A stretch of DNA of 64,000 nucleotides from Saccopteryx bilineata (lineage: Eukaryota > Chordata > Mammalia > Chiroptera > Emballonuridae): the NCBI RefSeq assembly GCF_036850765.1, contig NC_089492.1, forward strand, positions 287,530,590-287,594,589, read 5' to 3'. The position numbers and the translations under genes were made by a program. This document shows, piece after piece, positions 10,951 to 33,830 of the stretch (position 1 is the first letter of the stretch; every line of letters starts with the position of its first letter). The notes below the pieces were generated by a model. It searched no databases. It was not told the origin of the DNA and was given only the letters and a program-made list of their open reading frames with translations.

Positions 10951-11201
10951 GTGTCTTTATTTTCGGCCGTGGGGCCTGATACTCAAGTCTGACCGGCGTA
11001 CAAGGACAAAAGGACGGGGTCACCTAGGCTGGAGGTCGGGAGCGCAGCGCAGGCGCACGAGGGCCGGGGACGCGGCTCCGTGGTCCACGGCCGCCAAGGT
11101 CTTTAGGCCTACGGGGTCTCCGACACCACACTGCGGGGCGGTGGGAGTTAAGGCGGCAGGAAGGGCAGGCAGCGAAGGTCGTCCTCAAGGACGTAGGCCG
11201 G

Positions 11202-11251
11202 ACGTGCGGCGCCGGAGCGACGCTGCGTGCGTGCAGGACTCGGAGTACGTG
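11202..11251 (+). promoter_or_regulatory. ENO1: hypoxia-response element cluster (HIF-1 sites)
   Basis: The cluster has ACGTG at 11202-11206, tandem GCGTG cores around 11225-11232 and ACGTG at 11247-11251, in the context gactcggagtacgtgatgga. From memory, the mapped human ENO1 HIF-1 element has nearly the same string (gactcggagtacgtgacgga) about 400 bp upstream of the start. Spacing to exon 1 is similar here. HIF-1 induction of glycolytic enolase under low oxygen is established for the human gene. Its conservation in this species is what the sequence shows. Confidence 0.8.
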
Positions 11252-11534
11252 ATGGATCCCAGAGCCTTAATGCCGGCCGCGCCACCCGCCCCTCCCCTGG
11301 GGTAGCGGCGCCACAGACCCCGCAAGTCCAGGGTCTCCAAGGGGGGGGGTAGGACGGGAATAAAGTGGGTCTGGGGCTCGCCCACACCCCCTCGCAGCCG
11401 CGGGGTAGTCTGAGTCCCCCAGCACCACCACGCCACACCTCCATGGGTTCCCCCACCCACTCCTCCCCACGGCGGCCGAGGCTGAAGGCCCGCCCACTTC
11501 CCGGGGGCGCGGACCCGAGTGATAGTGAGCCGGG

Positions 11535-11577
11535 CCAATGGTGAGGCGGCAAAGAGGAGGCGGAGTGTAGGCGGGGC
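11535..11577 (+). promoter_or_regulatory. ENO1: CCAAT box and GC box, proximal promoter
   Basis: ccaat at 11535-11539 is followed by gaggcgg and ggcggggc (11570-11577), about 60-110 bp upstream of the presumed first exon. This is a common arrangement for NF-Y and Sp1 at TATA-less promoters. Confidence 0.6.
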
Positions 11578-11639
11578 TCCCGGAGCTGGGCAGGAAGTCC
11601 GGGCAGTCCGCTTGGAGACAGGCTCTGGGTACTCGGAGC

Positions 11640-11721
11640 GCCCACACCTTATAGCTGAACGCTCGCGTTCCTTGCCTGCCGCACCCAGCTTCTTTCCCCG
11701 GCGGCGAACTCCCGCGGCCAG
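11640..11721 (+). other. ENO1: ENO1 noncoding exon 1 (5' end approximate)
   Basis: The exon ends at a consensus donor, gcggccag|gtaagg, with GT at 11722-11723. It contains no ATG that extends into exon 2. The 5' boundary is an estimate from promoter spacing and from the short untranslated first exon of the human gene. Only the 3' boundary is directly readable. Confidence 0.7.
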
Positions 11722-12992
11722 GTAAGGACTCGAGGAAGGACTGCTTACCCGGCGCCCCAGCAGGCGGCGGTGGGTCCTCCTGGGGCTCCTTCCCATCAGA
11801 CGGCGTGCCCCGGGGTTCGGCGGGGTGGTGGAAGGGCGGGTCGGCGCGTGCCAGGCGGGGGCGCGGCGCCGGCCCTCTCCGGAGGGATTAACCTTTAATT
11901 ACGGAGTTACGCGGCCACATAACTGTCCTGGGAGGTCAGAAATTGAAACTGACGACACTGACGACAAGGCGTTGATTGTGAAAGGTTTGGAGGGAGGGAC
12001 AGTGCATAACCCGGGGTGCTCATTAAAGCCGGGCCCTTCCTGAAATGGAGCATGGGGGCCGGGAGAGGACAGATGCGCCGGGAGCTGCCATTCTCCCTCC
12101 CACTCCCCCACCCGCTGCCGGCCCTCGGCAACTGGGTGCCCAGCCCGTCGCTGCTCCGGAACGAGCGGTGGCTAATGTTAACTAAAGAAGGGGGTGAGGG
12201 GCTGCAGCAGAGCTGTTGGATAATTGGGAAGCCCTCCAGGCGACCTCACCCAGCTCCACGAGCCAGCCCCCGACAGTCGGCCCGGATGTGACATAAAAAG
12301 GATGTAGTTAAAGAAAGCTGCGGGTTCGCTACTTACCCCGCAACGAGGTCTTCGCCCACGGCGGTGTATTCCGTTAGTTGACTTGCCTCCCGGGCACATG
12401 TAGATGCTGACCACGCGGTCCTCTCCTGCTGCCCCGAGTCCGGAGTTCAATCCCGTCTGGTCTAAAGCTGTGAAGACTCCTCATAAGACCAATGTTCCTT
12501 TCTGCCTGTGCTCCCTGAACTTTAATAATCTTTTTTCCATCCAATTTTAAGCCAAGTTGAATTTTATTTGCACGTCATGAAATAAGTTAGTTACTTTGTC
12601 TTACATCACTAAAATGAAACAAAAAAAATGAGCTCTTACTACTGGATGCTGAGGCGTAGTATCGTGAAGATGTGTTTAAAAATGCACCCAAACTAAAAAT
12701 CTGTGTTGAAACAAATTGCATTTTTGTAAGATAGTAGATAAGAACCAGACAAGCTTTTTATCTGGTAATAAAACTCCATTGTTACACAGGCAGCAAAGCC
12801 ACAGAAGTGACCTCTAAGTATCTAATTTCTAATCTTAAAAAAAAGGGAAAAAAATGATGCCATTTGTTGCTTCGGTACATTCCAGAGAGGCTATTGTAGG
12901 GGAGCCCAGCTAGATATAGGCTTCTGAACACTAATTTAGTTTCATCCACACTTCAGTCCTTTAAGCAGTTTGATTTCTTCCTTGAGGAGATA

Positions 12993-13231
12993 ACACTGCT
13001 CACAAAAATTAGGGGACCAGGGAATGTGCAGATACTCCAGTACTTTCAACCTTTTGTATAATGCATTTTCACCCATGAAATAAAAGTTGGTTTTCCACCA
13101 CATTTGCATAACCAAACAACTTTCTTTGACTTATTTGCTTTTCTGATGTTCTTGTTTACCAAAAAAATCGTATGCTTTTTTTAATTGCTTCATACTCATT
13201 TTGAAATATTCCCTAATTTTTGTGAGCAGTA
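12993..13231. mobile_element. Tc1/mariner-type MITE in ENO1 intron 1
   Basis: It is bounded by ~22-bp inverted repeats: actgctcacaaaaattaggg on the left, and the complement ccctaatttttgtgagcagt on the right. TA dinucleotides flank it. The element is about 240 bp and AT-rich, with no frame. Confidence 0.8.
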
Positions 13232-13780
13232 TAGTTAGAAGTGTCCTCTGAAAGAAATACTAATTAGATATCATTATTGATGTGTCCTTATCTTGCTAAA
13301 GACCCAAGTACTGTGAGTGTTGAAAGGCCCAGATATGGCCATAGCAAAGATCACAGTGCATGGACCAGGGAGCTCATTGATGATCTCCTATCTACTTGTT
13401 GAACATCCTATTACCTCAAGTTTAACTTAATGGAATGTGTCCCAAACTTTCAGTCCTTTGTTTCACTAGGAATGATTTTTCTCCTGTCTCCACCCCCAAC
13501 CCCCATAGTTAGTTCTAGGTGGTTTTGTCTGTGACCTTCATGTTCCCCTTGGTCCTGACTCAGTCCCTTTCCTGTGCATGCCAGTCCTCATTCATTAATG
13601 ACAATAATTAGTTCCCAGCTGCCCCTTCTTCAGCCATTCTCCATCAGCACATTAATCTTTCCTGCTGGATTTGATTTTACTGTGGTGCACACTATTTCAA
13701 GTGTTCGTTGCTTGGAGGACAAGGCCTGAACTGCTGGGGTTCAAGGCCTTGCAGTGCTTGGCCTAACCAATACTTTAGGG

Positions 13781-13932
13781 CAGGCGTCCCCAAACTGCAG
13801 CCCCCCACCGCACTTCAGGAAGGGGCACCTCTTTCATTGATGGTCAGTGAGAGGAGCAGTGTATGTGGCGGCCCTCCAACAGTCTGAGGGACAGTGAACT
13901 GGCCCCCTGTGTAAAAAGTTTGGGGACCCCTG
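13781..13932 (+). mobile_element. short non-autonomous hAT element in ENO1 intron 1
   Basis: The termini are caggcgtccccaaactgcag and aaagtttggggacccctg. It is flanked by a perfect 8-bp target duplication, ctttaggg, at 13773-13780 and 13933-13940. It is an internally deleted 152-bp copy of the same family as 22170-22342. Confidence 0.92.
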
Positions 13933-14118
13933 CTTTAGGGGCAGTTCCCACTGCTTTCTAGCAGGCTTTCCCCCCACTCTAGTCAGCCTTCCTGCATCCA
14001 GTATGCGGTCCGGTGCGGGTCTTTTAGTCTAGGAATCCTCAGAAGTGATCCCTTGAATGAATGAGCCAAGGGTGCATTAAGGTTTATCATGTGAACTCTT
14101 TCCCCACAGAAATTCACC

Positions 14119-26797
<12,679 letters not shown>

Positions 26798-27165
26798 GCT
26801 CTGGGCCGGTGAGCCCCTGAGCCCCGCAGTCAGTAGTCGGCTAATTAGACCTCTGCTCCTGCCGTCTGCATGGGCAGCTCCAGGCCCCCGGCCGACATCT
26901 GCAGGGGCCTGCAGTAGTCACTGCACCCCCTCCCCGTAGCGTTCCCACTGCTTCCTTACAACTGCTACAGAAGCCAAGCTTGACCGTCTGCAGCCCTGGT
27001 GGAACCCTGGCCCTGTAGTCATGTGATTGACCCAAATCATCGTTTTTCTCACCTCGCTTCACACACGCCTGGAGCCACGTGTGTCTGTGTTGTAATGCCC
27101 GAGGTGTCCACAGGCTAAATCCCCAGCGGTGTTATGTGCAAAATAAAAGGCTTCTGTGTCATGTA
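26798..27165 (+). terminator. ENO1: ENO1 3' UTR and poly(A) site
   Basis: The hexamer AATAAA lies at 27142-27147, followed about 20 bp later by a GT-rich stretch (gctgtgtgtgtaag). Cleavage is expected near 27160-27168. Blocks such as ctacagaagccaagct and ccacaggcta resemble the human ENO1 3' UTR as I remember it. Confidence 0.85.
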
Positions 27166-28383
27166 GGAATGCTGTGTGTGTAAGACAGTCTGTGAGTCTG
27201 TTATAGCGTCTTGAGTGTTCGTGGATTGTTGCCATAGGCCTGCAGGAGGTAGAGGGAGAGGGATTTTGTGACACTTGCCTCAGTCCTTGGAAGGAAGGGA
27301 AGTTGAGGTGAGAGAGGACGTGTGCCATGTCCTTCAGGGGAGGTGAGGTCACCTGGAAGGCAGAGTGTGACTCCAAGTTTGTACATCATTGGAGAAAATG
27401 CAAATGCAGAGCTATTACTGATTTTCTGGGCTGTGGCTTCTAGGTTACATAACTGTATTGTCCCAACATGAGGGACAGCTGGAGTGAAGTTAACCATCCT
27501 GGGCAAGCTAGAATGCAGACTGTTCGGGGGAAGTAGGCAGAAGAGTGGCAGAAAGGTAGCTCTGGGAGGTAGGGCCTCTCAAGGGTCTTGGAACCCTATT
27601 TAGATGAATTAAATTTTAATTCCATTTCTTAGTTTCAGTGACCTTATTTCAAGTGCTCAAAAGTTACACATAGCTGATGTCTACTGTACTGGATAGTGCC
27701 CATATAAGCATTAACATTGCAATAAGCTCTGTTCTCGAGTAATGAGGCAATGTTTATTTTTAAGAGAAAAAATGCTGTGGTTACTCTCTGCCCCTCAAAG
27801 TTTAGTTTTTTATTAGCATTTTATTTTCTTCCCCTAAAATAATTTGATCCAAGTCTAAATTGTCTTAATATATACAGTCAGGACTAGGAGGTCCCCTGGT
27901 GGATATTCTTACTCTTTGCTTACCTCTTGGGATTTAACCTAAGAAGCAGAACCAGTAAATAAAGATACATGAACCAAGACATTTATCATAAGGAATTGGC
28001 TTCTGCGATTGTGGAGTTTGGCCAAGCAAAACCAAAATCCATGGAGTGTCATCAGAAGGGAGGGTGACCAGGACAACATGGGCACAGGTGAAGTGCCAGT
28101 TCACAGGATTTAACCTAAAGCCCTGATTTGAGATCTCATCAGTGCTGCACCCATACACGCCTTAAACCACAATCTCCAAACAACGACCAAAACAAATCCC
28201 TCTTCCACCTAACATGGCATAACTTGCACACACAACCCAAATCACTAACCCTTTCCAGGCTTTAATGACTGGTTTCTATCTGAAAATTGATTCTGGAGGG
28301 AAGTGAATTATCCAGCTGAGCCTGACAGTCTTGCTGGAGTGTTTAACTTGGGAGCAGCAAATTGGCATTAGTTTGAGAGGTTT
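27166..28383. other. intergenic downstream of ENO1
   Basis: No gene is supported. Around 27930-28250 the wording ('aggaattggcttctgcgatt') suggests an old repeat that I cannot name. Confidence 0.45.
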
Positions 28384-28622
28384 GTTTTGTTTTGTTTTTG
28401 TGACGGACAGACAGATGGGAGAAAGATGAGAAACATCAATTCTTTGTTGTGGCTCCTTTGTCTCCTTAGTTGTTCATTGATTGCTTTCTCATATGTGCCT
28501 AGACCAAGTGGGGGGAGGCTACAGCAGAGCTAGTGTTCCCATGCTCAAGCCAGTGACCTTGGGGTTTCGAATTTGGGTCCTCTATGCCCCAGTCCACTGC
28601 ACAACTGCCTAGTCAGGTAGCA
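28384..28622 (-). mobile_element. tRNA-derived SINE (longer VES-like type), antisense
   Basis: The left end is T-rich, followed by 'gatgagaaacatcaattctt', 'ctttctcatatgtgcctaga' and a head complement at 28590-28620 (cctagtcaggtag). Confidence 0.8.
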
Positions 28623-28980
28623 TTAGAACTTTAAAACTTGGTTTAATTTAAGCAGTTTCTGACACTGATTTTTAGAGCAGTGACTGTCGGTGATTTATCA
28701 CTCTTGGTTTCAAGGGCAAGGGTCGGTAGGAGCCCTCTCGGACATGCTCCACCCTTAAAGAAGGCTGTGAGCTGAGCTGGACCAGGAAGGCCCCAGATAA
28801 GGACTGTTGATGGACAACTTCTGACCCAGCAGAAGTAAGCCGCAATTGCAGGCCAGGAGACCTTGTCTGGGGGCCTAGCTGAAGCAGGACAGGCCACACC
28901 AATGCCAAGTTTCCAGGAAGCCGGTCCTGGCCTTTAAGGTGGCCTGGAGTATAGACGTGCATTTAACAGGAACTGTTTTT

Positions 28981-29345
28981 ATTTTTATTTTTTGTATTTT
29001 TCTGAAGTTGGAAACGGGAAGGCAGACAGACTCCAGCATGCGCCAGACCGGGATCCACCCGGCATGCCCACCAGGGCGCAATGCTCTGCCCATCTAGGGT
29101 GTTGCTCTGTTGCAACCAGAGCCATTCTAGCGCCTGAGGCAGAGGCCATGGAGCCATCCTCAGCACCCGGGCCAACTTTGCTCCAATGGAGCCTTGGCTG
29201 CGGGAGGGGAAGAGAGACAGAGAGGAAGGAGAGGGGGAGGGGTGGAGAAGCAGATGGGCGCTTCTCCTGTGTGCCCTGGCTGGGAATCGAACCCGGGACT
29301 CCACGCGAGGCCAATGCTCTACCACTGAGCCAACTGGCCAGGGCC
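28981..29345 (-). mobile_element. long tRNA-derived SINE (Rhin-1-like), antisense
   Basis: It has a perfect 16-bp target duplication aacaggaactgttttt (28965-28980 and 29346-29361). The full family layout is read on the minus strand. The internal ccaccagggcgca deviates from the CTCF-like core found in other copies. Confidence 0.94.
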
Positions 29346-29361
29346 AACAGGAACTGTTTTT

Positions 29362-31309
29362 AAAAGAAGCCTCTTTGTCAGCTCATATTCACAGTCGTGA
29401 CTTGATGTGCTTTCTGTCTCTTTTTTTCAAATGTCACATTACAAATGCTTTTCCACAAAACACATCTATCTCACCTGTCCTTCAACTTCCAAATTACTAC
29501 ATCAATGCCATTCAAACAAAAACTGATCGGAAATGTGAAGGAGTGTGGTTCCCTAGTCTAGCCAGCACTGCCACCACCTGGGAAGCTCCAGCCCCCATGC
29601 CCAGACTGAGATCCCATCTCCATGCTGCAGATAAACCAGCAGCAATTTCCGGAGTTGCCCAGGTGGCTCCGTGTGCGGCCGAGCCCAAGAACCACTGACA
29701 GAGCAGGGAATGGAGGGGCTGCCAGGCTTTCCCTTAACCCCCCAGCCCTGGTCCTAAAATGAAAGCAGCTGAAGCCAGAAGATGCCAGCTGAATGCCATC
29801 AACACAGTCCACGGGGCGGGGCTGTGTGTGGGGGGGGCTGCGGCCAGAACCTGCTCCTAGATGAATTGCGTGCTGGGATGCAGCCAGCAGTGGATGCAGC
29901 CCAGTCCTCTCCTGCAAGCAGTGGAGGTGCCAGTCCCTGCCTCACCCAGCAGCCGCAGCGTGGGCAGAGCCGTGGCTGAAAGCACGGTGGAGCCAGAGGG
30001 CCTGGTCTTGGATTCTGGCCCTTCCTCTGAGCGAGTGTGCTTCAGTTTGCCTATCTGTAAAATGGGTCTAGTAGGCTAGCGGCGTCTCGGATTACTACAC
30101 AGAGGGAAGATGGAGAAGGATCACATCGGCTTAGGTTCCCAACATGATTGAGTGAATTCAACAATCAGGCGCTGATACGCTTCTGAGGTAAAAGGGAATG
30201 AATGGGAAGGGGAGGGAGGTGTTCGGAGCATGCACCTGTGGTCCTGATTAAACAGAAAAGGGAGACAGTGTGGAGCGGAATGTCCGCAGCAGCCCAGGGA
30301 GACGTACTGAGACTCACTGATCAACCTGCGGCTTACCGACCTGACGAAGGGGTAGTTGACCGTACCAGCGGGCACCCATCTACTGAACCATTTGCTGTGT
30401 TCTCAGGGACTCCTGGGCAACCCACACCACAATCATGACATTATTTCCAGCTCCTCAAGAGTCCCCTGTGCCCCTTCAGTCAATCCCCACCCCAACCCCA
30501 GACCCAATATTTTTTAAAAATCCTAATTGTCAAAATCTAAACAACATTTCTTGTAAAAGCTACTGTAACTGGGTTGAATTGGAAATTTGATGACACTGGG
30601 CGTGCATTCCTGGAGGGCTACAGTGGGCTGTTCACTGCTGATGGTAGCTGTGGCCCCACCCTCCTGCTTCCCTTACAGCCCTGGCCAGCTCTCAGCTCTT
30701 GAACCTGCAATCCAAGGTCTCTTCCCAGTGCTTCCCTTTCCTGTAATAACCCTCCATCCCAAAGGGCTCTGTGTGTTCAGGACAACGGTGACAAGGGCTC
30801 CCTGAACACAGCCTGGAGCTCTCCAGCTCATCTAAGACCCAGAAATGAGCCAGGCAGGCAGCACCTTCCTGTAATTATGTTCCTCCGTTCTTAATGGGAG
30901 GCCACCTGGCCGGTGGCGTCCCCAGGTCTTCCTGCCCAGCTTGCTGCCAAGTGTGAGGCCTTGGTAATCAGGCAGCTTGCTGTCCACGGGGACCAGGAAT
31001 GATAGCAGAGTCATTTGCATATGTGACCTTAGACAGTAATTAAACCCAGGCGCCCCAGGGGTGAGAAGTAAGCACATTAATTCAGGAGCAATTAAAACCC
31101 TCCAACATCACCACGACTTCTGAGACTGGCTCTCACGGCTAACACTTACTTTCCGGCTCCCTCTTTGGGCCAGTGGACTGCGGCCATGACGGCATATGTC
31201 TGAGGGGGCATGCGTGGGCCTAAGCAGGGGCAGCCTCTCTGACTCCAGACTACCCTAGTACCCCTGATCCTGTTATGGACAAGTTAGTAGGCAAGACAAT
31301 GCCCTAGTT
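29362..31309. other. intergenic, mostly unique sequence
   Basis: Apart from a MIR trace at 29990-30080 I recognise no repeat or gene. The low repeat content over 1.9 kb, in contrast to its surroundings, could reflect a conserved regulatory stretch (an octamer ATTTGCAT lies at about 31012). This is speculation without an alignment. Confidence 0.4.
29990..30080 (+). mobile_element. MIR SINE remnant
   Basis: 'gattctggcccttcctctga' and 'cagtttgcctatctgtaaaa' followed by tgggtctagtagg match the MIR central part. Confidence 0.65.
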
Positions 31310-32229
31310 TTGTTTTTGGTTTTTGTTTTCTTTTTTTCATTATGGCAAAATATCCATAGCAAACTTATACCATTTTCAAGTATACAATTCAGTGGCATGA
31401 AGTACATCCAAAGTATTGCATAAGCATCACATTAACTATTTCCAGAACTTTATCCCACACAGAAACTCTACCCATTAGGCAATAACTCCCCATTTCCCAC
31501 TCCCCTCTCCAACCTCTGGTAACTTATTCATTTCTCTATGAATTTGTCTAATCTAGGTGTTATATATAAGGGTCTTGTACAGTATTATCTCTCTTCTTCT
31601 TTTTCTTTTTTTTTTTTTTTTTTGGCCTGACTTATTTTACTTAGCATAGTGTTTTAAAGGTTTATACATGTATCAATACTTCTAATTTCTTCTTATGGCT
31701 GAATGCTATTCCACTTTGTGGATGTGCCACATTTCTGTATTCATCCATCTGTTGGTAGACACTGGCTTGTTTCTACCTTTTGACTATAATGAATAATACT
31801 TCTATGGACATTGGTAAACAGATATCTGTGTCCTTGATTTCAATTCAGTTGGTTATTTACTTAACAGTGGATTGCTGGGTCATAGGGAACTTCTGTGTTT
31901 AACTTTTTTTTTTTTTAATTCAGTGAAAGGAGGGGAGGCAGAGAGACAGACTCCTACATGCACCCCTATTGGGATCCACCTAGCAAGCCCACTAAGGGGC
32001 AATGCTCTGCCCATCTGGGCTGTTGCACTATTGCTCATCAACCAAGCTCTTCTTAGCACCTGAGGCAGAGGCCATGGAGCCATCGTCAGCACAGTGGGCT
32101 AACTTATTCCAATCAAGCCATGGCTGCAGGAGGGGAAGAGAAAAAGAAGCCAGAGGGGGAGGGGTAGAGAAGCAGATGGACACTTTTTCTGTGTGCTCTG
32201 ACCACTAATCAAACCTGGGACATCCACAT

Positions 32230-32450
32230 TCATCAAAATTAGAAACTTTTGTGAATCAAAAGACGCTATCGCCTGACCTGTGGTGGCGCAGTGGATAAAG
32301 CATCGACCTGGAAATGCTGAGGTCGCCGGTTCGAAACCCTGGGCTTGCCTGGTCAAGGCACATATGGGAGTTGATGCTTTCCAGCTCCTCCCCACCTTCT
32401 CTCTCCCTCTCCTCTCAAAAAAAAAAAAAAAAAAAGACGCTATCAAGGGA
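32230..32450 (-). repeat. inverted copy of nearby L1 segment, itself split by a SINE
   Basis: 32230-32270 plus 32441-32450 together equal the reverse complement of 33397-33442, 45 of 46 bases. It sits inside the older SINE in place of a few SINE bases. Confidence 0.85.
32271..32431 (+). mobile_element. tRNA-derived SINE (VES-like, short type)
   Basis: The head is gcctgacctgtggtggcgca. It has a perfect 13-bp duplication aaaagacgctatc (32258-32270 and 32432-32444). It lies inside the inverted L1 copy. Confidence 0.93.
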
Positions 32451-32730
32451 CAATGCTCTACCGCTGAGCAAACCAGCCAGGGTTTATGTTTAACTTTTTG
32501 AGGAAGCACCAAATTAGTTTGCATAGTGGCTGCACTGTTCTGCATCACCATCATTAATGCACAAAGGCTGCAGTTTCTCCACATTCTTATTAACAGCTGT
32601 TATTTTACAGTTTTTTTCTCAGGGCCATCGTGGGAGGTATGAAGTGGAATCTCATTCCACTTTGGGTTTGCACTTCCCTGTTTACTAATGAGGTTGAACA
32701 TCTTTTCGTGTGCTTGTTGGCAATTTGTTG

Positions 32731-33085
32731 ATTTTTTTTTTTTTTTCTGAAGCTGGAAACGGGGAGGCAGTCAGACAGACTCCAGCGCCCGACCGGGATC
32801 CACCCAGCACGCCCACCAGGGGGCAATGCTCTGCCCATCCGGGGCGTGGCTCTAGCCGCTCTAGCGCCTGGGGCAGAGGCCAAGGAGCTATCCCCAGAGC
32901 CCGGGCCATCTTTTGCTCCAATGGAGCCTCAGCTGCTGGAGGGGAAGAGAAAGACAGAGAGGAAGGAGAGGGGGAGGGGTGGAGAAGCAGATGGGCACCC
33001 CTCCTGTGTGCCCTGGCCGGGAATCGAACCTGGGTCTTCCGCACGCCAGGCCGACGATCCACCACTGAGCCAACCGGCCAGGGCC
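32731..33085 (-). mobile_element. long tRNA-derived SINE (Rhin-1-like), antisense
   Basis: The family layout is complete from the T-rich left end to gccaaccggccagggcc at the right. The core ccaccagggggca (32813-32825) fits the CTCF consensus. Confidence 0.92.
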
Positions 33086-33245
33086 AATTTTTTTTATCTT
33101 TGATGAAGTATCTTCAAGTCATTTGGCTATGTTTTAAATTGGTTTTTCGTCTTGCCTCTTGAGTTGTAGAGTTCTTTGTATTTTCTGGACACTCTCAGAT
33201 ATGTGGCTTACAAACATTTTCACTTATTCTGTCATTTGTCTTTTT

Positions 33246-33384
33246 CAATTTACTTACTGATTTGAGAGGGAAAGAGAAAGAAATGTCGGTTTGTTGTTCT
33301 ACTTATTTACGCATTCATTGGCTGATTCCCCTGTGTGCCCTGACCGGGGACTGAATCCACAACCTTGGGCTACCTGGCGAGGGC
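33246..33384 (-). mobile_element. tRNA-derived SINE (VES-like), antisense
   Basis: 'gatttgagagggaaagagaa', 'ctacttatttacgcattcat' and 'gtgccctgaccggggactga' are the reverse complement of a VES-like body. The L1 sequence resumes at 33385. Confidence 0.8.
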
Positions 33385-33536
33385 TGTTTTTCCACTTCCT
33401 TGATAGCGTCTTTTGATTCACGAAAGTTTCTAATTTTGATGAGGCCCAATTTTTTTTCCTGTTGCTTGTGCTCTTGGTCCCATTTTTAAGAAACCATTGT
33501 CTAATCCAAGGTCTTGAATATTCATACGTATGTTTC

Positions 33537-33691
33537 TATTTTATTTTTTTAATTATTGGATGACTTTAGAGAGAGGAAGGGGGAAAGAGAGAGGCAGAAA
33601 CATTGATCTGTCCCTGTGTGCGCCCTGACTGAACCGGCAACCTCTGTGCTTCGGGACAACGCTCTCACCGACCGAGCTATCCGGCCAGGGC
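33537..33691 (-). mobile_element. tRNA-derived SINE (VES-like), antisense
   Basis: It is flanked by tatgtttct on both sides. It contains 'gagagaggcagaaacattga' and ends with agctatccggccagggct. Confidence 0.87.
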
Positions 33692-33830
33692 TTATGTTTC
33701 TTATTAAGAGTTTAATAGTTTGCCTCTTACATTGAGGTTTGTGATCCATTTGACTTAATTTTTGTGCAAGCTGTTGTGTGTGGCTATCCAGTTGCCCTAG
33801 CACCAATTATGGAAAAGATGTCATTTTCAT

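Larger units (their letters stand above)
10960..11900 (+). promoter_or_regulatory. ENO1: ENO1 CpG-island promoter
   Basis: The region is dense in CpG and GC compared with the flanks and covers the noncoding first exon and the 5' end of intron 1. It has GC boxes (for example ggcggggc at 11570-11577) and a CCAAT box (11535-11539), with hypoxia motifs further upstream (11202-11251). I see no convincing TATA box, which suits a housekeeping promoter. Transcription probably starts within about 11600-11660, but the exact site cannot be read. Confidence 0.85.
31900..32482 (-). mobile_element. older long SINE (Rhin-1-related), split
   Basis: The antisense body has the 'ccaatcaagccatggctgca' segment typical of the older subfamily (compare 47492-47838 and 57229-57562). 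Its head end (caatgctctaccgctgagca, 32451 on) is separated by a 46-bp foreign insert and by a second SINE. Confidence 0.8.
31310..33830 (-). mobile_element. L1 LINE 3' region, antisense, broken by five SINEs
   Basis: The left part (31330-31890) is antisense L1 3' UTR-type sequence ('gaatgctattccactttgtg', 'ggattgctgggtcataggga'). It resumes at 32490 ('tttgcatagtggctgcactg') and continues to 33830 ('gttgccctagcaccaattat'). SINEs at 31900-32482 (itself split), 32271-32431, 32731-33085, 33246-33384 and 33537-33691 interrupt it. No intact frame is left. Confidence 0.75.

Noticed and set aside
11148..11796. Overlapping 120-200 codon open frames on the minus strand of the ENO1 promoter
   Set aside because: They arise from CpG-rich composition with few stops. 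Frames overlap one another, show no domain, and cover promoter elements and the first exon of ENO1.
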